Shown: positions 6,293 through 14,348 of the stretch, in pieces | Numbering within the stretch: the stretch's first letter is position 1 | Layout: each line of letters opens with the position of its first letter | Origin: Hydrogenophilales bacterium | GTDB taxonomy: Bacteria > Pseudomonadota > Gammaproteobacteria > Burkholderiales > Thiobacillaceae | Assembly (NCBI GenBank): GCA_024636775.1 | Contig: JAGXGP010000077.1 | Coordinates: 1 to 32,545 of the forward strand | DNA: 32,545 nucleotides | Reading direction: 5' to 3' | Notes under the pieces: generated by a model | Told to the model about the DNA's origin: nothing | Seen by the model: the letters and a program-made list of their open reading frames with translations, nothing else | Database searches by the model: none | Translations under genes and position numbers: made by a program

Positions 6293-8557
6293 ATGCTTAG
6301 ATTGAAAAGGTGGCTGGTAAAAACAATCGAGCGGGGATATCTCCCAACTGATACTGCCGAACTGCGTTTAAAAAAACTGGCTTTAACCCTGGTTCCGATG
6401 ATCATCGGTCCGTTCGCCTTTACCTGGGCGATAATTTATTTTGTGCTGGGGCATCCGCTTTCGGGTTCGATCCCGATGTCCTATTCCATTATCTCGGCAA
6501 TCAGCCTTGCGTATTTCTTCAAGACCAAGCAAACCCATTTTCTGCAGAGCAGCCAGCTGACGCTGGTGCTGCTGCTGCCTTTTCTGCTCATGTGGTCGCT
6601 CGGTGGTTTGTCTGTCGGTAGCATGGTCATGCTATGGGCAATTTTTTCACCCATCGCAGCGGTCATGTTTCTCGAAAAGCTATCCGCCCTGAAGTGGTTC
6701 TTCATGTATTTCCTGCTGATCCTGATATCGGTCCTGATCGACAAGCCGCTTGCAGCTGTCATTACGCCCCTGTCAGATCTTGCCCAGAACATTTTCTATC
6801 TGCTGAATCTTGGTTTTGGATCAGCAGGCCTGTTTTTGTTGGTTTCTTATTTCCTCAACGAAGAAAAGAAAGCCGTCAAGGCCGATCTTCGCATCGCCGC
6901 CCGCGCTTTCGAAGCGCAGGAAGGCTTGATGATCACCGATGCTGAGGGTGTGATCCTTCGGGTCAACCAGGCATTTACCGATTCCACGGGCTATGCGGCA
7001 GAGGACGTTGTCGGCCTGACCCCCCGCTTTCTCCGATCAGGTCGCCACGATGAAGATTTTTATCGCACGATGTGGGAATCCATTTCCCAGACAGGATCGT
7101 GGCAGGGTGAAATCTGGGACCGGCGCAAAAACGGCGAGATTTATCCCGAATGGCTCACCATTTCCGCAGTCAAGAACGATGACGGGGTCATCACCCATTA
7201 TGTGGGCTCGCACATCGATATCACCGAGCGCAAGGCAGCCGAAGACAAAATTCGGCAACTGGCTTTTTATGACCCGCTGACGCAACTGCCCAACCGGCAA
7301 TTGCTGCTGGACCGGATGCAACGTGCACTGGCCCTAAGTGCCCGAAGCGGCCGGGATGGTGCATTGCTGTTCATAGACATGGATAACTTCAAGGCCATCA
7401 ACGATACCCAGGGTCATGCCATGGGCGACCTGCTATTGCAGCTAGTCGCCGAGCGCTTGACGTCCTGTGTCCGCGAAAGCGACACGGTGGCGCGCCTGGG
7501 GGGGGACGAGTTCGTTGTCATGCTGGAAAGCCTGGGCATGCATCCGATCGAGGTGGCGGCCAAGGCTGAAGAGGTGGGCGAAAAAATCCTGGTTGCATTG
7601 AATCAGCCCTACCAACTCGACATGCAGGTAACCCGCAGTTCTTCCAGTATCGGTGCAACGCTGTTCAGCGGTGAGCGACTAGAGTGCGAGGAACTTCTGA
7701 AACAGGCTGACATCGCCATGTATCAGGCCAAAAAATCCGGCCGCAATACCCTGCGTTTCTTTGATCCGCAGATGCAACTCGCCATCAATGCCCGTGCAGA
7801 CCTTGAAAGCGAGCTATTCAAGGCACTCGAACATCAACAATTCCAGCTGCATTACCAGGTCCAGGTGAATAGCGCGCATCACCCAGTGGGTGCCGAAGCC
7901 TTGATCCGATGGCATCATCCTGAGCGCGGGCTCGTGTTGCCCGCTCAATTTATTCCACTGGCAGAAGAAACCGGCTTGATCTTGCGTATTGGCGAATGGG
8001 TACTGGAGACAGCCTGCGCTCAGCTCAAGGCCTGGCAGGGCAATGAATCGACCCGACACCTTGTCCTGGCCGTAAACGTCAGCGCACGACAATTTCACCA
8101 GCCTGGTTTTGTAAGCCAGGTAAAAGCGATAGTGCAACGCCATGCGATCAAACCGGATCTGCTCAAACTGGAACCCACCGAAAGCCTGTTGCTGGAAAAC
8201 ACGGAAAGCACCGTAACGACCATGAAGGGATTGAAAACGATTGGCATCCAGTTGTCGTTGGATGACTTTGGGACGGGCTATTCATCCCTGCAATATCTCA
8301 AACTGCTGCCCCTGGACCAGATCAAAATCGATCAATCCTTTGTGCGTGATATCGCCACCGACCCCAATGATTCCGCTATCGTGCAAACGATTATTGCCAT
8401 GTCCAAGACCTTGGGGCTGGCTGTCATCGCGGAAGGCGTGGAAACCGATGCGCAACGTGAGTTTCTTGCATTGAGTGGCTGCCAGTTTTATCAGGGGTAT
8501 TTGTTTGGCAAACCGCTACCGATTGAACAATTTGAGGCATCTTTAAAGCCGAGCTGA
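6293..8557 (+). CDS. Membrane PAS-GGDEF-EAL cyclic-di-GMP protein
   Basis: This 754-residue inner-membrane protein makes and/or breaks down cyclic-di-GMP. Residues of about 30-190 form several hydrophobic helices (a MASE-like sensor region). They are followed by a PAS domain at about 200-315 (GLMITDAEGVILRVNQAF, HIDITERKAAE), a GGDEF domain with an intact RLGGDEFVVML near residue 402 and an upstream RESD matching the RxxD inhibitory site, and an EAL domain starting EALIRWHHP near 533. Most EAL catalytic residues are visible: Asn in AVNVSARQF, DDFGTGYSSL, IKIDQSF, AEGVET and QGYLFGKPLP. The usual LELTES reads LEPTES, so the glutamate is kept but a proline is introduced in the strand. It is monocistronic, and a sigma-54-like site lies upstream. 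Confidence 0.93.
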   Translation: MLRLKRWLVKTIERGYLPTDTAELRLKKLALTLVPMIIGPFAFTWAIIYFVLGHPLSGSIPMSYSIISAISLAYFFKTKQTHFLQSSQLTLVLLLPFLLMWSLGGLSVGSMVMLWAIFSPIAAVMFLEKLSALKWFFMYFLLILISVLIDKPLAAVITPLSDLAQNIFYLLNLGFGSAGLFLLVSYFLNEEKKAVKADLRIAARAFEAQEGLMITDAEGVILRVNQAFTDSTGYAAEDVVGLTPRFLRSGRHDEDFYRTMWESISQTGSWQGEIWDRRKNGEIYPEWLTISAVKNDDGVITHYVGSHIDITERKAAEDKIRQLAFYDPLTQLPNRQLLLDRMQRALALSARSGRDGALLFIDMDNFKAINDTQGHAMGDLLLQLVAERLTSCVRESDTVARLGGDEFVVMLESLGMHPIEVAAKAEEVGEKILVALNQPYQLDMQVTRSSSSIGATLFSGERLECEELLKQADIAMYQAKKSGRNTLRFFDPQMQLAINARADLESELFKALEHQQFQLHYQVQVNSAHHPVGAEALIRWHHPERGLVLPAQFIPLAEETGLILRIGEWVLETACAQLKAWQGNESTRHLVLAVNVSARQFHQPGFVSQVKAIVQRHAIKPDLLKLEPTESLLLENTESTVTTMKGLKTIGIQLSLDDFGTGYSSLQYLKLLPLDQIKIDQSFVRDIATDPNDSAIVQTIIAMSKTLGLAVIAEGVETDAQREFLALSGCQFYQGYLFGKPLPIEQFEASLKPS

Positions 8558-8714
8558 ACAGGTGATTGGAGAGGTTGTCAGTTAAGAGGGGAGCGCCACC
8601 TCTTGATCATTCAGTCGAACATGCGGCTGCGCTGCAAAGCAGGAAACAGCACCGAATTCAGTAAAGTTTCCGGCTTGGAGATGTGCCATTGTCCATGTCA
8701 CGCAGCCTTCCACT

Positions 8715-8727
8715 GACCCCATTTATT
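8715..8727 (+). repeat. GACCCCATTTATT repeat, copy 2
   Basis: This is the second copy of the 13-base word, located between the GGDEF-EAL gene and the glycerophosphodiesterase gene, about 30 bases upstream of the Pho-box-like element. Confidence 0.5.
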
Positions 8728-8754
8728 CTTTCCCAGCCGACTTTGATTCGCTTC

Positions 8755-8794
8755 AGCTCATGAAACCTTCATGAAAAGGAAACCGAATCGTCAT
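8755..8794 (+). promoter_or_regulatory. Pho-box-like phased repeats upstream of the glycerophosphodiesterase gene
   Basis: AGCTCAT-GAAA-CCTTCAT-GAAA fits the PhoB box layout of 7-base CTGTCAT-type repeats separated by 4 bases. A further TCGTCAT at 8788-8794 sits exactly two 11-base periods after the second repeat. The element is about 80 bases before the start codon of a phosphodiester-scavenging gene. The rest of the 315-base gap before that gene holds the repeat at 8715 and nothing else I can name. Confidence 0.55.
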
Positions 8795-8872
8795 TGCAAG
8801 GACATTTGCCGGGTTCAGAGTTCAAGAAAGTCGCCATAACGTCCGCCAGCCCCACTTGAAAGGAACAAGCCA

Positions 8873-10147
8873 ATGCGTAAATTCGTAAACCTAATCATGG
8901 CGCTTGCCATGGCCGCCACGGCTGGATTGGGAGGCGTGGCCCACGCCGATCGCGATGATCACGAAGCCAGCTATCGTAAGCAAGGCCAGGCCGACAGTGT
9001 GCAGCTCGGCCCACGCCCGTTCTACCTGGTGGAGGGCATGGGCGAAGGCAAGCTCAAAGACCGCCTGATGCAATGCAAAAGCGGCCCTTTCTACCGCACC
9101 GATTTCTCCATCGCTCATCGCGGCGCCGCCATGCAGTTTCCGGAACATTCCGATGTTTCCTATCGTGCAGGTGCACGCATGGGTGCCGGCATCGTCGAAT
9201 GCGACGTCAGCTTCACGAATGACGGCGAGCTGGTCTGCCGCCACAGCGAATGCGACCTGCACACGACCACCAACATTGTCGCCACCGAGCTGAACAATCA
9301 ATGCACCGTGCCATGGACCGGCCCCGGCCAGAACCCCCAACCCAAATGCTGCACCAGCGACATCAGCCTTGATCAATACAAATCGCTCAAGGCCAAGATG
9401 GATGCCAGCAACCCCAATGCCACCACCCCCGAAGGCTATCTGAGCGGCACCGCCAGCTGGCGCACTGACCTCTATACGGGTCGCGCCAACGTGCTCTCCT
9501 TCAAGGAAAGCATTGCCCTCAACCAGGCACTAGGCGTGAAGCACACCCCCGAACTCAAAAGCGCTGAACACCAAGATCGCGTCGACGCCATTTTTGGCAG
9601 CCAGGCCGGTTACGCCCAGAAGTTCATCGACACGCTCAAGGAAGGCGGCGTCAAACCAAATGATGCGTTTGTCCAGTCCTTCAACAAGGAAGATATCCTG
9701 TACTGGATCAAGAACGAACCTCGTTTTGGCAAGCAGGCCGTCTATCTGGACAGCATCGACCCGACTGCCAACCCAGCCATTCCGCGCATGACCATTGCTG
9801 CGTTGAAACAGCTGAAGACACAGGGCGTGCAGATCATCGCGCCACCGCTGTGGGCGCTGTTGACGGTGAACGATGCCGGCGAAGTGCTCCCCTCCGAGTA
9901 CGCCATTGACATCAAGAAAGCGGGCCTGGGCATCATCGCCTGGACGTTCGAGCGCTCCGATCTGCGCAACGGTGCATCCAAGGGTGGCTGGTATTACATG
10001 TTCGACCCCCAAGGCAAGGCAATCAAGAATGACAGCGACATGTACAAAGCCCTCGACGTCCTGGCTCGCAAGGTAGGTATCCTCGGCATCTTCTCCGATT
10101 GGCCTGCCACAGTGACCTATTACGCCAACTGCATGGGATTGAAGTAA
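8873..10147 (+). CDS. Secreted glycerophosphodiester phosphodiesterase (GDPD family)
   Basis: The enzyme would hydrolyse glycerophosphodiesters to glycerol-3-phosphate and an alcohol outside the cytoplasm. A Sec signal peptide ends near VAHA25 (MRKFVNLIMALAMAATAGLGG). The TIM-barrel GDPD motif follows: SIAHRG with His82-Arg83, a glutamate at 91 (FPEHS), VECDVSFTNDGELVCRH giving Glu109, Asp111 and His124. These are the usual metal and acid-base residues. At 424 residues it is longer than the roughly 250-residue bacterial minimum; it includes a cysteine-containing insert (QCTVPWTGPGQ, KCCTS) that may form disulfides, and an extended C-terminal half. The AAGGA ribosome-binding site is 8 bases upstream. 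Pho-box-like repeats precede it and a strong terminator follows, so it is probably a monocistronic phosphate-starvation gene. Confidence 0.87.
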   Translation: MRKFVNLIMALAMAATAGLGGVAHADRDDHEASYRKQGQADSVQLGPRPFYLVEGMGEGKLKDRLMQCKSGPFYRTDFSIAHRGAAMQFPEHSDVSYRAGARMGAGIVECDVSFTNDGELVCRHSECDLHTTTNIVATELNNQCTVPWTGPGQNPQPKCCTSDISLDQYKSLKAKMDASNPNATTPEGYLSGTASWRTDLYTGRANVLSFKESIALNQALGVKHTPELKSAEHQDRVDAIFGSQAGYAQKFIDTLKEGGVKPNDAFVQSFNKEDILYWIKNEPRFGKQAVYLDSIDPTANPAIPRMTIAALKQLKTQGVQIIAPPLWALLTVNDAGEVLPSEYAIDIKKAGLGIIAWTFERSDLRNGASKGGWYYMFDPQGKAIKNDSDMYKALDVLARKVGILGIFSDWPATVTYYANCMGLK

Positions 10148-10164
10148 ATCGGGTTCATTCCCAA

Positions 10165-10195
10165 ACAAAGGGCGGCCATGTGTGCCGCCCTTTGT
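10165..10195 (+). terminator. Hairpin terminator after the glycerophosphodiesterase gene
   Basis: A perfect 12-base stem, ACAAAGGGCGGC pairing with GCCGCCCTTTGT around a 7-base loop, starts 18 bases after the stop codon. The 3' arm supplies only a short T run, so termination is likely but not certain. Confidence 0.72.
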
Positions 10196-10197
10196 GT

Positions 10198-10713
10198 TGG
10201 GGAATGCTGGATGACGACTATAGGGTTCCTGAACTTTTATCTGTGGACGTCCCCTGTTCAGTAGGCATCACTTAATTTACCTGAAGTCGGTTGGAAACCG
10301 GGAGTTCAAAACAAACTGGCGTCGACCCCATTTATTCGCTGCCAGTTACGCGCAACGGAATAACAGAAGGCAGGCTACGGTTTTAAGAAATCCGGGTTTC
10401 CAGTCATCCACCAGCCGCATTCGGTTGCCCATGCCTGCCGGACACATCGCTTATTGATCAGGCTCTCGTGGTAATGGATTTTTTTCACTCGGGGGTACAG
10501 ACCCGAATTCATATTTATTCCACAGGAACGAAATAGGGACGTCATATTGGCTGGGCATAGTGCTCCTGCACCCAGGCTATTGATGGCAGGCGCGGGCTTT
10601 CTTTGATGAGCGCGTGCGGTCGAGGACTTGGCATCCTGCTTGTCGGGTTGCCACCTCGTTCAGACCATTTTGGTTCGGTGCAAAACCCACTCATTGCATA
10701 AAGGAATTCCTTC
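10198..10713. other. Gene-free stretch of about 500 bases before the PhoX-like gene
   Basis: I find no credible gene here. It contains the third GACCCCATTTATT copy and sequence that looks like decayed intergenic debris. The AAGGA ribosome-binding site for the next gene is at 10701. I looked for a Pho box like the one before the glycerophosphodiesterase gene and found no convincing match. A 96-aa minus ORF at 10542-10832 overlaps the next gene's start and has no recognisable features. Confidence 0.5.
10324..10336 (+). repeat. GACCCCATTTATT repeat, copy 3
   Basis: This is the third identical 13-base word in the window, here followed by CGCTGCC. It lies in the long gap between the two phosphorus-related genes. 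Confidence 0.5.
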
Positions 10714-12105
10714 ATGATGCTCAACAAACTATCGCTCGCGATTGGCCTGGTTCTGGCTGGTTCGTCTGCTTTTGCTGCTAATACCGCTTTTGAAAACTTC
10801 ACGCCGATGATCGGTGATGTCGGTGCCGGCACATTGCCCGAGTCCGCCCCCTACAAGCTGTCATCGCCGCATTTCAGCCAGATGACCATCGTTGCACGCG
10901 ATGTCACCCAGGCCAAGCGCTTCGACAGCGGCAACTACGACATGCACACCATGAACGAAACCGGCCCCGATGCGGGTCGTTACTTGTTCACCGTCTATGA
11001 AACCGGTCAGGCCGGCATTCAGCGTACCGATCTGCGCACCATGCAGACCACGACGATCTGGGCAGCCCCTGCGCCGGGCAGCCATCGCTCTTTCGACGCA
11101 TCGCTCTGGACGCCGTGGGGTACCTTCCTTACCGCTGAGGAGTCGTGGAGCGACCCAGCCGGCCCGACCAGCATGTACGGTCGCCTGTTCGAAGTGACCA
11201 ATCCGCTGGCCGCAGCCGCCGACATCGAAATCAAGCACCGCGACATCCTGCCGCGTGTATCGCACGAAGGCCTGGCGTTCGACAAGAAGAACAATCTGTA
11301 CTTCATCGACGAGCGCAACGGCAGCCACATTTTCAAGTTCACCTCGGCCAATCCCAAAGCCACCAGCGGCGACGACTTCTTCGCGGCTGGCCAGACGTTC
11401 GTGCTGCGCGTGGGTGACGGCACAGTCAAGGAAGCCACTGGCGCAGCCACCTGGATTCCGCTGACCAACATGAACGGTGCTGCTCTGCCCGGCGCTGTGG
11501 TCGTGACCGATCCTAATGGGCTGACCGCGATTGATGGCCGCGCCACGCCGAAACTGCCGGCCTTCCTCGGCACCGGTTTTGACCGTCCGGAAGATATGCA
11601 GATCAAGACCTTGCGCAACGGCAAGCAGATGCTGTTCGTGGCAACCACCACCAACCACAAAGTGTTCTCGATCGATCTGCGTAACGATACGGTCAAGCTG
11701 TTCGTCAGCCGTGATACCAAGGACATGGCCACCGGTCAGCCCGTTGGCAGCGTCTTCACGAACCCCGACAACCTGGCAATCGATGCCGATGGCAACATGT
11801 ACATCGTGGAAGACCAGCCGGGTGGGATTGAGGACATCTGGTTCGTCAAGGATGAGAACAATGACGGCGTGGCCGAGGCCATTGGCAAATGGGCCAGCCT
11901 GTCGACCGTCGGTGCGGAAAGCACCGGTCTCTACTTTGACCCATTCAAGCCGAATGTCGCCTACATCAACGTGCAGCATCCCGATAGCGGTGTTGATCGC
12001 ACCATCATGATCACCGCGCCGTGCCCGAAGGATAAGCATGACCGCGATGACGACCGTCATGAAGACCGTCATGAAGACCGTCATGAAGGCCGCGACAAGG
12101 ACTGA
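10714..12105 (+). CDS. PhoX-family (DUF839) secreted phosphatase-like protein with repetitive charged tail
   Basis: This 463-residue beta-propeller protein is of the PhoX/DUF839 type, whose characterised members are calcium- and iron-dependent alkaline phosphatases. Family blocks visible are FLTAEESW, VSHEGLAFDKKNNLYFIDE, FDRPEDMQ and NPDNLAIDADGNMYIVEDQ. The signal peptide is Sec-like (MMLNKLSLAIGLVLAGSSAFA). Classical PhoX is a Tat substrate of 600 or more residues, so this is a shorter, Sec-exported relative and phosphatase activity is inferred. The last 20-odd residues are a repetitive His/Asp/Arg/Glu tail, RHEDRHEDRHEGRD, encoded by tandem GACCGTCATGAA units, perhaps metal-binding. AAGGA precedes the ATG pair at 10714/10717. 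A terminator follows. Its proximity to the glycerophosphodiesterase gene supports a role in phosphorus acquisition. Confidence 0.82.
   Translation: MMLNKLSLAIGLVLAGSSAFAANTAFENFTPMIGDVGAGTLPESAPYKLSSPHFSQMTIVARDVTQAKRFDSGNYDMHTMNETGPDAGRYLFTVYETGQAGIQRTDLRTMQTTTIWAAPAPGSHRSFDASLWTPWGTFLTAEESWSDPAGPTSMYGRLFEVTNPLAAAADIEIKHRDILPRVSHEGLAFDKKNNLYFIDERNGSHIFKFTSANPKATSGDDFFAAGQTFVLRVGDGTVKEATGAATWIPLTNMNGAALPGAVVVTDPNGLTAIDGRATPKLPAFLGTGFDRPEDMQIKTLRNGKQMLFVATTTNHKVFSIDLRNDTVKLFVSRDTKDMATGQPVGSVFTNPDNLAIDADGNMYIVEDQPGGIEDIWFVKDENNDGVAEAIGKWASLSTVGAESTGLYFDPFKPNVAYINVQHPDSGVDRTIMITAPCPKDKHDRDDDRHEDRHEDRHEGRDKD
12045..12095 (+). repeat. Tandem GACCGTCATGAA-type repeats encoding the charged tail
   Basis: Near the end of the PhoX-like gene the 12-base unit GACCGTCATGAA recurs three times in phase, encoding RHED/RHEG repeats. 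The repeat number is liable to change by slippage. Boundaries are approximate. Confidence 0.7.
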
Positions 12106-12166
12106 ATGATCTGGTCGTGATTGAGCACGCTGTGCGCTGACATCAGGTTTGATGAGCGAACGGATC

Positions 12167-12199
12167 AAGCCCCGCAGGTGAAAACCTGCGGGGCTTTTT
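12167..12199 (+). terminator. Rho-independent terminator after the PhoX-like gene
   Basis: The perfect 11-base stem GCCCCGCAGGT/ACCTGCGGGGC with a GAAA tetraloop is followed directly by TTTTT. It lies about 60 bases after the stop codon. Confidence 0.93.
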
Positions 12200-12550
12200 C
12201 ATGGATGCCGATTTCGCCTGTATTACCATGGCTGCAACACACTCACCACCAAGCCCATCTTTACGGGGTGAGCGAGGTGCTAACAAAAGAACGCTGCGCG
12301 CTTTTACGCCAGGATCGAAGCCTGGAGGCATGAAGCCAAGCCAGTCGATAGGCAGTGGGTGCTGCGCGGTGAAGCCTCGGCGCATGATGCGGGGCAAGGT
12401 GAGTAGGGGGCGTGATGCTGAATTCAGAAAACAATGTGAGCCTGGCTCCGTTGATTCTCCTTGAGGTCTCATCCCTGATGATCTTGTTTTTCGCGCTATC
12501 CTGAACGACAGGCAAACATAACGCAGCGTCTACATAGGGGATCAGGCCAG
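12200..12550. other. 350-base gap upstream of cbpA, no gene recognised
   Basis: Overlapping ORFs on both strands (for example 12143-12472 minus and 12201-12464 plus) have no recognisable family or start signals. I looked for a heat-shock promoter before cbpA and saw only a weak CTTGAGG without a matching -10 element. Confidence 0.45.
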
Positions 12551-13492
12551 ATGGAGTTCAAGGACTACTACAAGATCATGGAGGTCAAGCGTGACGCGAC
12601 CCAGGACGAGATTAAACGTTCCTACCGCAAGCTGGCCCGCAAATATCATCCTGACGTCAGCAAGGAAGCCGACGCCGAGGCACGCTTCAAGGAACTGGGC
12701 GAGGCCTATGAGGTTCTGGGCGATGCGGAAAAGCGCGTCGCTTACGACCAGCTGGGAGCCGACTTTAAAGGCGGGCAGGAGTTTCGTCCGCCACCGGACT
12801 GGAACACCGGCTTCGAATTCAGCGGTGGCGGTTTCCCCGGTGGCGATGCGGCAGACAACAGCGATTTCTTTTCATCCCTGTTCGGCCAGGGTTTCCGCAC
12901 CGGCGGCGCAGGACGTTCCGCCCCTCATGCAGAAGGCGAGGATCACCACGCAAAAGTGCGCATTAATCTGGAAGACACTTTCCAGGGCGCAACACGCACC
13001 ATCACGCTGCGGGTTCCAGGGGTGGACGCGAACGGACATGTCGTTGCCAGAGAACGCGTGCTCAACGTAACGATCCCCAAGGGTATCCGTGAAGGACAGC
13101 ACATCCGGCTCAGTGGTCAGGGCAGTGCCGGCGCCGGAGGCCGTGCGGGTGACCTGTATCTGCAGGTTGAATTCCAACCACATCCACTTTTCCGGGGCGA
13201 GGGTCGCGACATCTATCTCGATTTACCGGTGACACCCTGGGAGGCCGCACTGGGCGCAACCATCAAGGTGCCCACACTCGGCGGCATCGTGGAACTCAAA
13301 ATACCGGAGGGCTCGAGCTCCGGGCGCAAACTGCGGCTCAAAGGTCGCGGCATACCGGGCACCCCGCCCGGAGATTGCTACGTGATATTGGCCATTGCGC
13401 TGCCGCCAGCCGATACCGAAGCGGCCCAGGCGTTTTACCGGAAAATGGCTCAGGAATTGAATTTCAATCCACGCGCCAAGATGGGGCTGTGA
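12551..13492 (+). CDS. cbpA: CbpA, DnaJ-class co-chaperone
   Basis: This 313-residue DnaJ homologue lacks the zinc-finger domain. It stimulates DnaK ATPase and, in E. coli, also binds curved DNA. The J domain fills residues 1-70 with the essential His33-Pro34-Asp35 in RKYHPDVS. A Gly/Phe-rich linker follows (FEFSGGGFPGGDAADNSDFF), then two C-terminal beta domains (VRINLEDTFQGATRTITLRVPG, DIYLDLPVTPWEAALG, RKLRLKGRGIPG). The length matches the roughly 306-residue E. coli protein. The gene is followed after only 3 bases by cbpM, which encodes its modulator, confirming CbpA rather than DnaJ proper. Confidence 0.94.
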   Translation: MEFKDYYKIMEVKRDATQDEIKRSYRKLARKYHPDVSKEADAEARFKELGEAYEVLGDAEKRVAYDQLGADFKGGQEFRPPPDWNTGFEFSGGGFPGGDAADNSDFFSSLFGQGFRTGGAGRSAPHAEGEDHHAKVRINLEDTFQGATRTITLRVPGVDANGHVVARERVLNVTIPKGIREGQHIRLSGQGSAGAGGRAGDLYLQVEFQPHPLFRGEGRDIYLDLPVTPWEAALGATIKVPTLGGIVELKIPEGSSSGRKLRLKGRGIPGTPPGDCYVILAIALPPADTEAAQAFYRKMAQELNFNPRAKMGL

Positions 13493-13495
13493 AAA

Positions 13496-13816
13496 ATGAA
13501 TACTGAAAATAGCGTACCGCAATTTTCCATCTGCATATTGGAAGAGCAAACCCAGTTGACGCTGGCCGATCTCTGTCGGGCCTGTGCTGTCCATGAAGAA
13601 CGGATTATCGAGTTGGTGGATATGGGCGTACTGGAACCGCAAGGCCGCGAACCCGCCCGCTGGGTTTTCGGCGGCGCCAGCCTAAACCGCGCCCGTGTGG
13701 CCATGCGCCTGCAGCGGGATCTTGAGATTGATCTCGCAGGAGCGGCATTGGCGCTGGAATTGCTCGATGAGATCGCCTCGCTGAGAGCGCGACTGCGAGC
13801 GATGGGTGGAGAGTGA
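13496..13816 (+). CDS. cbpM: CbpM, chaperone modulator of CbpA
   Basis: This is a small 106-residue protein of the CbpM/MerR-like family that binds the J domain of CbpA and blocks its interaction with DnaK. The family pattern is visible: an N-terminal segment with LTLADLCRACAVHEERIIELVDMGVLEP, a helix-turn-helix-like region, and a C-terminal helical dimerisation part ALALELLDEIASLRARLRAMG. It lies 3 bases after the cbpA stop, as expected for the cbpAM operon. Confidence 0.92.
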   Translation: MNTENSVPQFSICILEEQTQLTLADLCRACAVHEERIIELVDMGVLEPQGREPARWVFGGASLNRARVAMRLQRDLEIDLAGAALALELLDEIASLRARLRAMGGE

Positions 13817-13928
13817 CCCAGCGCGGGTCATGCTGAAACCTGGCCACGCCAAGGCTGCCCGGACTGGGCGATGACGGCCTCATGGCAAGCCTGTTCCCCA
13901 ATCATGCCGGCGGTGCGTGTAGCTTAAA

Positions 13929-13987
13929 GGGTTAGCTCAGACACGATTAATTTCTGGCGCGGTGGAAAATGGAGTCTGAGCTAACCC
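13929..13987. repeat. Inverted repeat pair, 14-base perfect arms
   Basis: GGGTTAGCTCAGAC at 13929-13942 is exactly complementary to GTCTGAGCTAACCC at 13974-13987, with a 31-base spacer. There is no T run and no gene end close by, so a terminator is unlikely. The arrangement looks like a miniature mobile element or the collapsed ends of one. The rest of the 530-base gap before the next gene contains a peptidase-like remnant and heptamer repeats. Confidence 0.6.
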
Positions 13988-14025
13988 GCATTCCACGGAC
14001 AAACAAATTAAGCACCATGGTACAA

Positions 14026-14157
14026 CCGCGCCACCTCATCACGCGCTGGCCGAGCAACCTCAAGATGTACCGCCGGATCGAGGATTTTCTGGCAGGGTGT
14101 CTGGGTGGGCGCTGTTCGGGGTTCGACTACTATGAGTTGAGCGCGTGGGCTTTTTAG
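14026..14157 (+). pseudogene. C-terminal remnant resembling an S9-family (prolyl oligopeptidase) hydrolase
   Basis: The 3' part of a 62-aa ORF reads HLITRWPSNLKMYRRIEDFLAG then CLGGRCSGFDYYE. Serine peptidases of the S9 family often end with a helix of this kind (MYRRIEDFLA followed by LGGR). The segment begins abruptly just after the inverted repeat and has no catalytic region upstream, so it would be the stump of a deleted gene. The resemblance is from memory. Confidence 0.4.
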
Positions 14158-14233
14158 GGTTGGGCTACGCTTGTTCAGCCCCGCGCCATGCAGAAGCTGC
14201 ATGCAGGAAGTTAGGGCAGGACTTACAAATACA

Positions 14234-14276
14234 CATTGCAAACATTGCAAGGCAAAAGAGAATATTGCAATGTAAG
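14234..14276. promoter_or_regulatory. Three ATTGCAA heptamers upstream of the nuclease-like gene
   Basis: ATTGCAA occurs at 14235, 14244 and 14264. The third is followed by TGTAAG, complementary to CTTACA at 14222-14227, so the region is also partly palindromic. It lies 75-115 bases before the start codon and could be a regulator-binding array. The sequence pattern is seen; the role is inferred. Confidence 0.4.
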
Positions 14277-14348
14277 ACCTAATCCCGAAGGTGCGCGAAG
14301 CGGACCCCGTTAACGCCGGTTCGTTCTTCTGGAAAGCAAACTGACTAA

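Noticed and set aside
8584-8604. AAGAGG/CCTCTT hairpin as terminator of the GGDEF-EAL gene
   Set aside because: The six-base stem has a nine-base loop and no following T run, which is too weak to call.
10861-12168. 435-aa minus-strand ORF
   Set aside because: It lies antisense to the PhoX-like gene, whose family motifs are clear. It has low-complexity, shadow-like composition and no recognisable domain.
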